From Plumapathes pennacea (Eukaryota; Cnidaria; Anthozoa; Antipatharia; Myriopathidae): DNA of 64,000 bases. Under the pieces are notes generated by a model that did not search any database, was not told the origin of the DNA, and worked only from the letters and a program-made list of their open reading frames with translations. Positions 35,901 through 48,500 of this stretch are shown here, piece after piece. Position 1 is the first letter of the stretch, and the number at the start of each line of letters is the position of its first letter. The stretch is taken from positions 2,489,115 through 2,553,114 of the forward strand of contig OZ038465.1 in NCBI GenBank assembly GCA_964036295.1. The letters run 5' to 3'. The position numbers and the translations under genes were made by a program.

Positions 35901-37528
35901 TTTCTGCTTCCCAAGAGTGTCCGCTGAATAAGCATGAGTTTGTGAACAATTATTTAAACAACGGGAGACATTCAATAAATAAAGTCCACTGAGGATAATT
36001 GTTATAGTTAATAAGACAGTGTTATGGTGAAGCTGACGACAAATGTATACAACCAATGTTTTACATCGTTCAATTTTTTTATACTTTATACCAAAGACCT
36101 CAATAAAATCTTTGACTGACACAATTAAAGTGTCCATTGTGATGTTGTTGTTGTTGTTGTTGTTGTTGTGTGTGTTATTTTCATATCAGGTCCACAGAAG
36201 CATATATCAGGATCATAGTACATACTTAACCTTAAACTCAATATTTGGATCCTTGGTTCCAGAGTTATTCAGGATTACACTGAACGTTCGGGCGGTCATC
36301 ATTGCTGGTACATTTACCCAGTTTGTCGTGATCTCGTCGAGATATGTCGCATTCACTACAGAACATTTCCTCTTATTGTCATGTATAGCAGTGTTCTTGT
36401 TTCCGTTGCAAGTACAGAAATTGTTTCGTCCAGTAGTAGTGATGTCAAATGTCAGAAAATGGGGAGAACATGAAGCATTCCATCCATCTTGGCTTTTAAG
36501 AGTGACGAAAGCTGATGGAAACCAAAAAGAATATACATACATTAAAATGCAGATATAAAACATTTTGTTACATGTGCTTCTGTTTTGTGTTAAAAGATAC
36601 AGCCACATGAGCCTGTAAACACGTTGTGCAGAAGTATGACAAGCACGTATTCATCATGATATAACTCAACACAGCAGGTAACCGTTTAACACGGCTCCTT
36701 GTTCCCAGGCTCCAGATTTTCGAGCACCACAGGTTGCGTAACAATGATGATTTGATTCTCAAATTCTTATGTATGAGAGATGTTAGTCGATCAAAAAACA
36801 GGAGTTCATTTTAACGCGTTTTTTATCGCAGCTGCCCCCCCCCCCCCCCCCCCCCCCGGCTGTCCCGATTTCAGCTTGCTCCGCTCCGCGCTTTCGGCTC
36901 GTCCTGATTTCCATCACATGTTTATCATTGCTGCAGACTAGCGTAGACTCTCCGGCCCATACGGGACATGCAGTTTCGTTTCTTTTGCAAACGAGACGCT
37001 GAGAGGACGGTCTTTGGTCTTTGAATTTTTCTGAAACTCAAGCGATGACATCGGCAAAGCAATGGCTGGCGGTATTAGATCAGATTGGCGACCGGCAAGA
37101 AATTTAAAACTCTCGCTTATGTTCCATTAAAAACCAGCACGGATAACAACAATGCAACTATGCCTTGTCCGCGTGCTTCTCATCGGGAGTGTTATGAATT
37201 GAGCATTGGTTATTTGGCTGGGAAGCGGTATGTACTAAATAATCGATGTTTACGTACCTTTGAATCCCATTTTCGCTAAAATTATCCCGTCACTGGCACA
37301 CCTTAACATATCCAATCGAACCATAAATGTACGGCTATTTATATCACATTGACATCTATTCGCTGACCAGCTGCCGGCGCCGAACGTCTCACAGGACGCT
37401 TTAGAGTTCGGGTTTGTAAATACGTCTCCAACGTGTTCTTGGCGAGTTACTGTAGCGCCATCCAAATAAGCGAAGGTTGAGATTATGGCGTCTGACACGA
37501 GAACTATTATCAGACTTTGGAGATTCAT
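32933..37528 (-). CDS. receptor gene D: paralogue lacking the NPxY site
   Basis: Coding exons on the minus strand: 37528-37258, 36511-36231, 35658-35550, 34435-34150, 33834-33803, 33715-33467, 33105-32933. They join to 466 aa. Exon 1 begins MNLQSLIIVLVSDAI and carries NRCQCDINSRTF. Exon 2 has FCTCNGNKNTA and NATYLDEI. Exon 3 is WSAINDRRFLGAI. Exon 4 encodes a Ser/Thr stalk with NxS/T sites and a helix near 288-311 (VIGSVFGVIVLCIFVWLM). Exon 6 is 249 nt against 282-285 in A, B, C and E, because its 5' part with NPTY is gone. The tail keeps YQPI, YQAL, YQSL, YAVL, YQVL and YNVL, with the first pair 12 residues apart. A Cys replaces the Tyr of the SIYQAL site (SPTCQSL). It is closest in exon sizes to gene E. 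A receptor role is inferred from the tail only. Confidence 0.8.
34500..34800. repeat. repeat-rich part of gene D intron 3
   Basis: A short GATA run at about 34522-34538 is followed by GTGAATAGTGCTTTTCGCGC and TACTATTCACC, an inverted pair typical of small foldback elements. No coding signal is seen. Confidence 0.4.
35200..35352. mobile_element. MITE-like element in gene D intron 3
   Basis: TTAAGGCCCAGGTCAAACGA on the left is mirrored by TCGTTTGACCTGGGCCTAA on the right, with about 150 bp between the outer ends. It is non-coding. Confidence 0.85.
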
Positions 37529-38167
37529 GTTGTAAAAATGTCTTTACCTGTCCGATTGAAAGTTTTAGATTTGTAAACACTCCACGAACGACGAACAGAC
37601 GTTATTTGAACCGTGGTTCGAAAGCAGTTAATTATTTCTGTAGTCACAAACTACGTCAGCGTTAATGATTAGTTTAGCAAAGATTGTTCACTCAGCACAG
37701 TTTTGCCAAACTCATCCCTGGAGTATTTATTTGTTTTTAATAAGTTTGTTGCGCGTCTCTGAGGTAGTTAACCCTTTTTTGAGAATTTAGCCAAACAGAG
37801 CACCACTTTTCAATTTGTTGTGTTTTGACATCTTTATTTATCCACCTTTCATAAAATATAAAGATTGTGTGTATATTCTTATCTCTTAGTGAAAAAACAT
37901 TCAAAAATACCTAGCTACCTACTCAAATTTCTTTTAGCAACCGTTTGTTGATTTTTGTTGATTTGGTTGCCATGGGTTTTTTTCCACCGACAATAGCGAT
38001 ATTTTTCTAAAAACGGTAGTCCGGAGTCCTATTTGCTTCCAATTTTTGGATCCAATTCGATATTTCTGTCCCACAATGCAGTGCGTTCATTGAGCGTCGT
38101 TTTGCGCTGATCTCTGAAGTCGCGAGTGGGAATATTTTTCGAAGCTGTATTGAAATTTTCAAGTTAA
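37529..38167. other. upstream region of gene D
   Basis: No gene is supported between the gene D start and the transposase relic. Any promoter of gene D should lie here, but no TATA or initiator could be assigned with confidence. Confidence 0.35.
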
Positions 38168-39822
38168 GTGGGAAAACCAGACAAAAGAAAGTTCAGATCG
38201 CAAAGGAGGAGGAAAAGAAAGGGTTTTTGTGGACCTGTCGGGGCAAATGAGCGCCAGAAACTCGACGAAAGCGACAAAAATGAAGTCCACGCGGCCACCA
38301 CTTCGACCACAACAAATCACGATGAAAGTAAGGAACTTCAATCCAGGCCAAACATGTCAGCCCAGAAGCTGCAGAATTCATCCTTCTCTACACACGAAGA
38401 GAAAGAAGGCGTATATACGCGAGCAACGTTCGATCGTTTGGGCCTTGGATCACGAAAAAGGCAGCGAGTTCCTGCACACGGCTACAAATTACAAGATACC
38501 GATCTCCTGAGTGACTGCATCTCTTCAGCAACAATCTGCAGCTCCTGCCGAAATCCCAAGTCAAAGTTGCAGTTATATTAGTGTGATTCCCAGAGGGAAG
38601 GTCTAGCCGAATCTCTGGTGCTGATATGTTCACTGTGTGACAAGGAGACCCCCCTGAAAACCAGCAAGAAGCTTGGTGGTGTTGGAGGGGGAGCTCATGA
38701 AGTCAACAGGAGGTCCGTGTTGGCTTCTCATAAGTTAGGATTGGCTGGACTTAATGACTTCTGCTCAAGGATGAACCTGTCACCACCTGTAACCAAGAAG
38801 GCTTACTATGATCATCTGATTCAAATAGAGAAGGCAGCTGTTGAAAATGCCACTGTGCAAATGCAAAATGCTGCTGACAGACTTTTCAAAAGAATAGAAT
38901 GGGAAAGTCCAGAGAACGTGGAGGATGAAGAAGGTACATGAATAGCAAAAGTAGCTGTTTCAGTTGATGGAACCTGGCAGAAAAGGGGCCACTCATCAAA
39001 GATTGGTGTTGTGTTTTGTGATTTCAATCCGTACAAGGGAAATCCTTGACTATGAGGTCAAGTCACTTGCCTGCCATGGGTGCAAGGCTAAGGAACACTT
39101 GGACAAAGATAGCAAAGAATACAGACGGTGGAGAGATGCTCATGAGGGAAAGTGCCAGATCAACCACACTGGGAGCTCAGAGAAAATGGAAGCTAGTGTA
39201 CAGCAGCTATTGAGATCTTCAGCCGAAGTGTCAAAACACGGCATCTGAAGTATGTACATCACATTTGTGGGAGATGGTGACAGCAGCTGCTTTGGAAGAG
39301 TGAGAGATGCCATGCAGAAACAATTTGGAGACTGATATGCCATCCAAAAAGAGGAATGTGTTGGCCATGTTCAGAAGAGGCTTGGTACTGCTCTGAGAAA
39401 ATACAAGAAGGATAGAAGAGGACAGAAGCTGGCAGATAGAAAGGGAGTTGGTGGAAAGGGGCAGTTGACAGATAAAGTCATTGATCGCATGCAGAACTAT
39501 TATGGCAAGGCAATCAGGAACAATAGTGGGGAACTAGAGCATATGAAGGAAAGCATTAAAGCTGTAGAGTGCCACATGATTGTAGATGAAAGTCTTCCTC
39601 TTGAGAAACAGCACCAGCACTGCCCCAAGGGAGAAGACACTTGGTGCAAGTTTTGGATTGACAAGCATCAAGGGACAGACACATCTGTATGATGATAGTA
39701 AGAGACTCCTGGAACTTTTTATGAAGGAACTACAGCCAATTTTCAAGAGGTCGTCAAATGATGACCTCTTGTCAAGATGCCTCAAGGGGGATTCACACAG
39801 AACGAAAATGAAAGTGCCATAA
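38168..39822 (+). pseudogene. Mutator-like transposase relic
   Basis: Across frames this reads as the Mutator-like transposase family that is widespread in cnidarian genomes. In order: a zinc-knuckle-like CSLCDKE, FCSRMNLSPPVTKKAYYDHL, VSVDGTWQKRGHSS (DxTW motif with the first catalytic Asp), a CHGC plus GKCQINHTGSSEKME block, FVGDGDSSCFGRV (second Asp region) and EECVGHVQKRLG. It is broken by a TAG at about 38580, a TGA near 38940, a frameshift near 39040 and further stops near 39246 and 39334. It is therefore inactive. It lies between genes D and E in the opposite orientation. The family call is strong, but the domain accession (I recall PF20700) should be checked. Confidence 0.85.
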
Positions 39823-40539
39823 GTTGGTTGTTGCCATAAGAAAGTGATAAGACTGAGAGGACTACTAAGTTTAGTGTAATTTTCTCAATATAGAACCTTG
39901 ATGGCTAGAAATGGTTAGGTACTGTATTTATGTCTGTCACATTTGTTTGATGAAAATTCACTGTGTTGTCTTTTTACTTGCATTGAGACTCGATACAGCT
40001 TTAGCAACACTTGCATCAACTTTTACATCGATTTTCTCAAAATTAGTTTTTTTGGAATTTTCATATGACAGCAGCAGTGTTTCTGTTGCTTTGCAATGGA
40101 TTTTGATAATTTTTTCAGCAATTGTGTACTTCTGTACACACTACACAATGAGTGAGACACATTGTCTTTTTTTGGTGGTAGAAGTGGTTGCCATGGAAAC
40201 TTGCTACTTTTAGTAAATGTCACTTGGATTATGCCGCTCCAAAATTTTGTTCACTCATTGCATAGATAACATACTCAGAAATAAATAGTAAAGTTTTATT
40301 CAAAAATCTTTTGTATTTATGAAGATATTTGTGCCAAAAGATTAGCCAAAAGCTTACTGTTACTGTTGTTACCATGGCAACAAACGCCTTGGTGACTATT
40401 TTGTATGTTCCAAAGTTTTTCTTGTATTAAATGCTTTCTTTGATCAAAATTTGACTTAGTTTGGTTAAATCCTCTAGAAATAGCACAATTTTATCAATTT
40501 CAGTACCAAAAGGGTGAACAACCTTAAGTTAAAGCCTGC

Positions 40540-43320
40540 GTTTTCACAAGTGACCTGAAGGCATGAAACTTTCAGGAAATGTTCCTGGGAGTATGCCAAC
40601 GGCTTTTGCATAGTTTTCGTAAACTTTAAGCCCGCGCGTCGTGAGAAATTAGAGCAAATCATCGACTAATTAAAACATCACACCATTCAAAGTTTTAAGC
40701 AGTTTTGCTGCTATATCTAGCCAACGGATGAAGTTACGTAAAGCAAATGTATTGCAGAAGGTCTTCAGTTATAGTCCCAGGAAGGATTCCTAAAAGTTTC
40801 AAGAGTTTTCAATTTTTAGTCAAAATCGGCAAAAAAAACCCTGGGCTATAGCCTTATAGTATTTTGTCAAAATCCGGTCATTTTTCGACCATCTGAGAAT
40901 CGCATGAAACTTTGAGGAATGTTCCTGGGACTATGCCAACGGCTTTTGCATAGTTTTTGTAAACTTTGAGCACGCGTCGTGAGAAATTAGTGCAAATCAT
41001 CGACTAATTTTAAAAACGTCACACCTTTCAAAGTTTTAAACGGTCTTGCTGCTATATCTAGCCAAAGGACGAAGATATATAAAGCAAATGTATTGCAAAA
41101 CGTCTTATAGTCCCAGGAAGTTTTCCTAAAAGTTTCAAGAGTTTTCAATTTTTGGTCAAAATCGGCAAAAAAAACCCTGAGCTATAGCCTTAGTATTTTG
41201 TCAAAATCCGGTTATTTTTTGACCATCTCAGAATCGCAAGAAACTTTCAGGAAAAGTTTCTGGGACTATGCCAACGGCTTTTGCATAGTTTTTGTAAACT
41301 TTAATCGCGCGCGTCGTGAGAAATTAGAGCAAATCATCAACTAATTAAAACATCACACCTTTCAAAGTTTTAAGCGGTCTTGCTGCTATATCTAGCCAAC
41401 GGATTAGGATACATAGACTAAATGTATTGCAGAAAATCTTCTTATAGTCCCAGGAAGTTTTCCTAAAAGTTTCAAGAGTTTTCAATTTTTGGCCAAAATT
41501 GGCAAAAAACCCCTGGCTTATAGCCTTAGTATATTGTCAAAATCCGGTCATTTTTCGACCATCTCAGAATCGCATGAAACTTCGAACAAATGTTCCTGGG
41601 ACTATGCCAACGGCTTTTGCATAGTTTTTGTAAACTTTGAGCGCGCGTCGTGAGAAATTAGAGCAAATCATCGACTAATTAAAACGTCACACCTTTCAAA
41701 GTTTTAAGCGGTCTTGCTGCTATATCTAGCCAAAGGACGAAGATATATAAAGCAAATGTATTGCAAAACGTCTTCTTATAGTCCCAGGAAGATTTCCTAA
41801 AAGTTTCAAGAGTTTTCAATTTTTGGTCAAAATCGGCAAAAAACCCTGAGCTATAGCCTTAGTATTTTGTCAAATCCGGTCATTTTTCGACCATGTCAGA
41901 ATCGCATGAAACTTTCAGGAAAAGTTTCTGGGACTATGCCAACGGCTTTTGCATAGTTTTTGTAAACTTTAATCGCGCGCGTCGTGAGAAATTAGAGGAA
42001 ATCGTCAACTAATTAAAACATCACACCTTTCAAAGTTTTAAGTGGTCTTGCTGCTATATCTAGCCAAAGGACGAAGATATATAAAGCAAGTGTATTGCAA
42101 AACGTCTTCTTATAGTCCCAGGAAATTTTCCTAAAAGTTTCAAGAGTTTTCAATTTTTGGCCAAAATCGGCAAAAAAACCCCTGGCTTATAGCCTTAGTA
42201 TTTTATCAAAATCCGGTCATTTTTCGACCATCTCAAAATCGCAAGAAACTTTGAGGTAATGTTCCTGGGACTATGCCAACGGCTTTTGCATAGTTTTTGT
42301 AAACTTTAATCGCGCGTGTCGTGAGAAATTAGAGCAAATCATCAACTAATTAAAACATCACACCTTTCAAATTTTTTAAGCGGTCTTGCTGTTATATCTA
42401 GCCAAATGACGAAGATATATAAAGCAAATGTATTGCCAAACGTTTTCTTATAGTCCGAGGAAGTTTTCCTAAAAGTTTCAAGAGTTTTCAATTTTTGGTC
42501 AAAATCGGCAAAAAACCCTGAGCTATAGCCTTAGTATTTTGTCAAAATCCGGTCATTTTTCGACCATGTCAGAATCGCATGAAACTTTGAGGAAATGTTT
42601 CTGGGACTATGCCAACGGCTTTTGCATAGTTTTTGTAAACTTTGAGCGCGCGTCGTGAGAAATTAGAGCAAATCATCGACTAATTAAAATATTACACCTT
42701 TCAAAGTTTTAAACGGTCTTGCTGCTATATCTAGTCAAATGACGAAGATATATAAAGCAAATGTATTGCCAAACGTTTTCTTATAGTCCGAGGAAGTTTT
42801 CCTAAAAGTTTCAAGAGTTTTCAATTTTTGGTCAAAATCGGCAAAAAACCCTGAGCTATAGCCTTAGTATTTTGTCAAAATCCGGTCATTTTTCGACCAT
42901 GTCAGAATCGCATGAAACTTTGAGGAAATGTTTCTGGGACTATGCCAACGGCTTTTGCATAGTTTTTGTAAACTTTAATCGCGCGCGTCGCGAGAAATTA
43001 GAGCAAATCATCAACTAATTATAACATCACACCTTTCAAAGTTTTAAGCGGTCTTGCTGCTATATCTAGCCAACGGATGAGGATATATAGAGGAAATGTA
43101 TTGCAGAAAGTCTTCTTATAGTCCCAGGAAGTTTTCCTAAGAATTTCAAGAGTTTTCAATTTTTGGCCAAAATTAGCAAAAAACCCTGGGCTATAGCCTT
43201 AGTATTTTGTCAAAATCCGGTTATTTTTCGACCATCTCAGAATCGCATGAAACTTTCATGTTTCTGGGACTATGCGAAGGGCTTTTGCATAGTTTTTGTG
43301 AAGTTTAAGTACGCGCGTTT
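40540..43320. repeat. tandem satellite, about 335-bp monomer, 8 close copies
   Basis: Words such as GCCAACGGCTTTTGCATAG and CTGCTATATCTAGCC recur at intervals of 331-341 bp (for example 40708, 41049, 41383, 41717, 42050, 42389, 42720 and 43056). Copies are about 90% alike by eye. No open frame is shared between monomers, so it is non-coding satellite DNA. Confidence 0.9.
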
Positions 43321-45490
43321 TCAGCACAAGGTTTCTTGAAAATTTAAAGAGCTTAAAATCAACCATTTTTGGCTAAAAGCATGGGTTATAGCCTTACCAT
43401 GTTTTAAAAAAATATAGTTAGTTTTGGTCTAATCTCAGAATCGCTCGAAAAGTTCAGTACGTAGTATTCTTGGTGTATCTCGTCAACGGCTGAAGAAAAA
43501 TAAGACAAATGTATAGCAAAAAGTCTCGTTATAGGCCCAGGAAGGTTTCCTGAAAGTTTCAAGAGTTTCAAAATCGGTCATTTTGGCCAAAAGCATGGAC
43601 TATAGCTTTACTAATTTTTCCAAAAAATGGCTATTTTTGGCCTAATCTCAGAATTGCGTGAAAATTTAAGGAAATGTTCCTGGGAGTATAGCGAAGGTTT
43701 TGGTATAAAATTTGCGGTGTTTTATAGAGCGGGTCGCGTGTAATATAAGCAAATAATTGCCTCACACATCACGTCTTTTTCAAACAAAACAATTTACCAA
43801 AAAATGCGTAGTATTCTTGGTATATCTCGTCAACGGCGAAAGAAAATTCAGACAAATGTATAGCAAAAAGTCTCGTTATAGCCCCTGCAAGGTTTCCTGA
43901 AAGTTTCAAGAGTTTTAATTTTTTGCTCAAAATCGGCCATTTGTGGTCGAAAGCATGGGTTATAGCTTTACCATTTTATCAAAAAATGGCTATTTTTGGC
44001 CTAATCTCAGAATCGCGCGAAACTCTCAGGAAATGATTCTGTGAGTATAGCAAAGGTTTTCATATAAAAATATTGTGGTGTTTCATAGGGCGGGTTGCAT
44101 GTAATAAGAGCAAAACATCGCCTCATACATCACGTACTTTTCGAACAAAATAACCAAAAAAAATTGATAGTATTCTTGGTATATCTCGTCAACGGCTAAA
44201 GAAAAATAAGACAAATGTACAGCAAAAAGTCTCGTTATAGCTATAGCTAGTTCTGCTAGAGTCACAGGAAGGTTTCCTGAAAGTTTCAAGAGTTTTAATG
44301 AAATTCATGAAAAGTTTCCAGGGTTAACGTTAGAGAAATGGCCGTTTTTGCTATATCTTTTCAACGGCTGAAGACATACACAGTCGAACACCGTTATTTC
44401 GAAGTCCCACGGGACATGAAAAAAAGTTCAAAATAGCGGGGTTTCGTAATAACCAAGCCTGTCAAGCTGCTCAAGCTAAACTCAAGGGGATTCGGCTTGA
44501 CTTCGAAATAACGGGCACTTCGAATAAATTAACCAAGTTCGAAATAGCGGGGTTTGACTGTACAATGTAAGTTAACTGTTTTTCAGCAAGTCTCGTTTTA
44601 GTCCAATGAAGGTTTTCCTGAAAGTTTCAAAAGTTTTAACTTTTTGGTAAAAATCGTCCCTTGCATTTTTCAGAAAATACCCATTTTTGGCCTAATCTCA
44701 GAATCGCTTGAAACTTTCGGGAAATGTTCCTGGGAGCATAACGATGATTTCCATGTGATATTGTACAGCGGTTAGTGATAAATAGGAGTAAATCATCGAC
44801 TAACCCATCACACTTTTCAAAGAAAGGAGCCTAAAACTATGCATTGTTATCTTGCTACATCTCGTCAACGGCTGAAGAAAAATAGGACAAATGTATTGCA
44901 AAGGGTTTCGCTGTTGTGCAATGAAGGTTTCCTGAAAGTTTAAAGTGTGAAATTTCAAAAGAAAGAAATTTAAAAGAAAAAAAGGATAAATGTATTACAA
45001 AGGGTTTCCCTATTGTGCAATGAAGGTTTCCTGAAAGCTTCAAGAGTTTAAAAATTTTTAAGAAAATAGCATGGGCTATACAACCTTTTCAATTTTTTCA
45101 GAAAATGTTCATTTATGGCCTAATCTCAGAATCAAGTGGAACTTTCGGGAAATGTTCCTAGGAGCATAACAATGATTTCCATCTGATATTGTATACAACG
45201 GTTAGTGATAAATAGGAGTAAATAATCGACTAACCCATCACACTTTTCAAACAAAGGAACCTAAAAACTATGCATTGTTATCTCGCTACATCTCGTTAAC
45301 GGCTGAAGACAAATAGGACAAATGTGTTGGAAAACGTCTCGCTGCTGTGCAGTGAAGATTTCCTGAAAGTTTCAAGAGTTTAACCATTTTTAAGAAAATA
45401 GCATGGGCTGTATAACCTTTTCATTTTTTTATAAAATGCTTATTTATGGCCTAATCTTCGAATCGAATGAAACTTTCAGGAAACGCTCTT
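43320..45490. repeat. diverged flank of the 335-bp satellite
   Basis: Monomers here are degraded and of uneven length, but keep the words CTAATCTCAGAATCG, GAAACTTTCAGGAAATG and CATCTCGTCAACGGCTGAAG. The array reaches to within about 60 bp of the stop codon of gene E, so the 3' untranslated region of that gene may include or adjoin satellite sequence. Confidence 0.8.
44380..44562. mobile_element. MITE-like insertion inside the satellite
   Basis: ACAGTCGAACACCGTTATTTCGAA at the left (only in part mirrored) faces TTCGAAATAGCGGGGTTTGACTGT at the right. The sequence interrupts the satellite rhythm and has no satellite words, consistent with a later insertion. Confidence 0.7.
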
Positions 45491-45547
45491 GTGAGCATAA
45501 CAAAGATTTGTGGGTTGTCGGCTAAACAAACTCTGTCTTTTCAAGCT

Positions 45548-48500
45548 TTACTCAGCTTCAAGCACATTGTACACAGGTTCATTATGATTATTTTCCTGTG
45601 GGGATCCTTCTTCTTGTCCTTGTTCAAGCACCTGGTATACTGGGGCCTCGGCTCTATCCGTGTTCTCAGAAGGACCTTCCAGAACTGCATAATCTCTCTC
45701 TGTATCTCCTTGACCTTCATGGCTTGATTCACCTGTGTATATCAGTGGAGAAAATGTGGAAATGAATTAATGAATCACGACGACGACGACGACGACGATG
45801 ATGATGATGACGATGATGATGATGATGACGATGATGATGATGGCAGTGATGATGATGACGATGATGATGATCACTTCTGTAGTCAAATGTCGGCCTTTAA
45901 CGTACTTTCAGGCACGTACTTTGTTATGGTAACATAAACCAACATCGGAATACTAGTGAAAAGTTGCTGCGGTCTTTCTGTTTACTATCACAACAACTTA
46001 GATGTGTTATATAGAAAGTGAATTATACAATGTAATCCACAATTATATTGCAGTAAATACTATTGGATGCAATAACTTTTGATTAAACCATTAAGTATGT
46101 AAGTAGTACACTTGTAGCTGCATGTATATCGGGGCGGGCGTAACTTGATTTTAAGTGTACGAAATTTATACACCTGCCTCGCGGCTTCACATTTCCTGGG
46201 CGCGCAATATAACAACGCCTGTTATACTGACATGTTATTGTAAAATGTAAAGAGAACAAGACTGGAATTTCCAGTGAGCTCGTTGGGTGGGGTCGAGACC
46301 AGATGAAACTAAAATGGAAAGAAGTAGGGACAAGAGCGAAACTCGCAAAAGAGGCTTTCAGTTTCTCACCAGAAAAATATCAAACAGTATAGAGAACTTT
46401 ACTTTTGACACCTTACTCAAATGAAACCTATTACTATAAATTGTCATTACACCACTCATACACTTGCTTCTTAAAGGTTGAGCGACTCTGCATTTTGAGC
46501 TTAGGGGTGGAAAGGTTAGCCAGCGAGAAAAGAGTAATGCGTGACTTATCTTTTCATGCACAGTCGATTTTGACAGTTTTGACTTTGAACACTTTAATCA
46601 GAGGCCACAATAACCTAGCCTTCGCTTCAATACTTATGTATTTTTTTTACTGAATGCTTTTCTTCTGTGAGGCTTTCGAGTATCCGCGCTCTGTAACAAA
46701 TACGGGGATGTAGCTAATAATTTTGACAGGAGGGCGAAATGCATTGAGAGGGTGTCCACAGTAGTTGAGCGGCGCCAGGCGCGAACCTCTAGGGGGGTCC
46801 GGGGCGATGCTCCCCCGGAAAATTTTGAAATGTGACTTTCTAAAAACAGCAGTTTCATGCATTTTCAGGTCATCAAGTAAGGGTTTCAATTAAAAAAAAG
46901 ACATTCAATTTTACTAGAAAAAGTATGCTTTACAAAGCAAATTAACACTAAATAAAAATATTTTAACCTTTAAAAAGGTTGGAACAGGATAAATAATATT
47001 GTGAAGTTGAAAAAACAGTTTCAATTTAATATAACTTTGAGACAAATCGAGAAAATCATTTGAAAAATTTCACTTCCGATCAAAGTTATCAAGTAATATC
47101 ACAGATGGTGAGCCTTTGCAGTCTTAAAACCTGAAATTCTTTAGTCTTGTATTTAAAAAATCGACTGTTAAGTGTTTCAATGCGATTTTATGAGCGAATC
47201 AATGTTTCACTTCCGGTCAATTGAGCCAGTATTTCTTTGTATTTCATTTGTCATTTGTACATTTCATTTGTACATGTAATCTACTATATTTGAAAAAAAT
47301 AAAACAGAAAAAAATGATCCTATAGGGGTCTCATATTTCTTGTTTTCAAGTCCCTCCCCCTCCCCTCCATTCAATGTTGGCCCGTGGTGCAGCTATAAGC
47401 CAAACCATGCTCAACTGCCCAACATTGAATGGGGGGAGGGGGTAAACTTGAAATCGTCCCAACAATTTTGACCATGATTGTAGACTATCAATTTTCCACA
47501 CGTCACATCTTGTATTTCGCAAGAGACACAGACTTCTCAGATATCAAATTTCCCACATGTCCCATCTCGTATTTCGCACCACAAAAAATCATTGTATATG
47601 TTATTTTACAAGGCAATTCAGTTTTAAACTACCGAAAACGTACTATATAAACTAGAAATACGATAATCGCAGATACCCCCTCGCTCTGCCATTGATTGGA
47701 CTTTTACTTTAGTACTGCTCAACAAGAGCAGCCTTTGTTTTACCGAAATGCTGACTCAATCTTTTCTTCGAAGTCAAGTGCTACACGCAAAGGAAGGAGA
47801 AAAAGAATGGTGTGTTTTGCGGTACTTTTGCGTTGAAAAAAGAGTCGATTGCGTGACGCCGTACGTATTTCCCACGGTCGGCGAGTCAAATTAATTCATA
47901 CAGTCTGCTAAGCACGTTCTCCAAATTTAATACTTAAATTTTGAAGTTGGTCGGTCGCCGTAGTACGGGAAAAAAGGAACACTGATTTCCCAATTTTGAA
48001 TTTATAGGCAGTACAATTAAATAGGCTTCCTGTGCGATCTTTTTTTACTTTGGACTGCATGCACTAGACTCAGACATGCATATTTAATGAGCTCGAATTG
48101 TTTTGTATGCCGCTCAAAACAGCATGATTTCTCCCAAAATCAAAGCAAAACTTGAACGGCTTACTTCAAATTATACACGGGCTTCAGACCTAGTCATACT
48201 TCAAAGGGCTTGTGAACGATTCGCGCTGCAATCACCGCGTCTCTGATTACAGCATCTGTTACAGTTTTAGTCTTGAAAGAAAAATAAGACATCTGACTAA
48301 ATCATTCAAGACTCCAAGTTCCGATTGCTCTGAGCGAATACGGTAGCCGAAACTGGCAACAGAAGCGTATTAAAACAATACTTCGAGGGAAATGATAAGC
48401 ATACAGATTTTAATACATTCTTGAAGTGATCGAGTTACAAGATACGGGATAGAATATATTTGTCATGGTGATTGTTCGATTTCCACTGACTGACCTTTGT

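Noticed and set aside
36043..36558. Plus-strand 171-residue frame
   Set aside because: It is antisense to exon 2 of gene D. The hydrophobic look comes from the reverse strand of a Cys-rich exon.
44083..45043. Repeated MKLSGNL frames on the minus strand
   Set aside because: They arise from the satellite word GAAACTTTCAGG in each monomer and are not shared in length or frame across copies.
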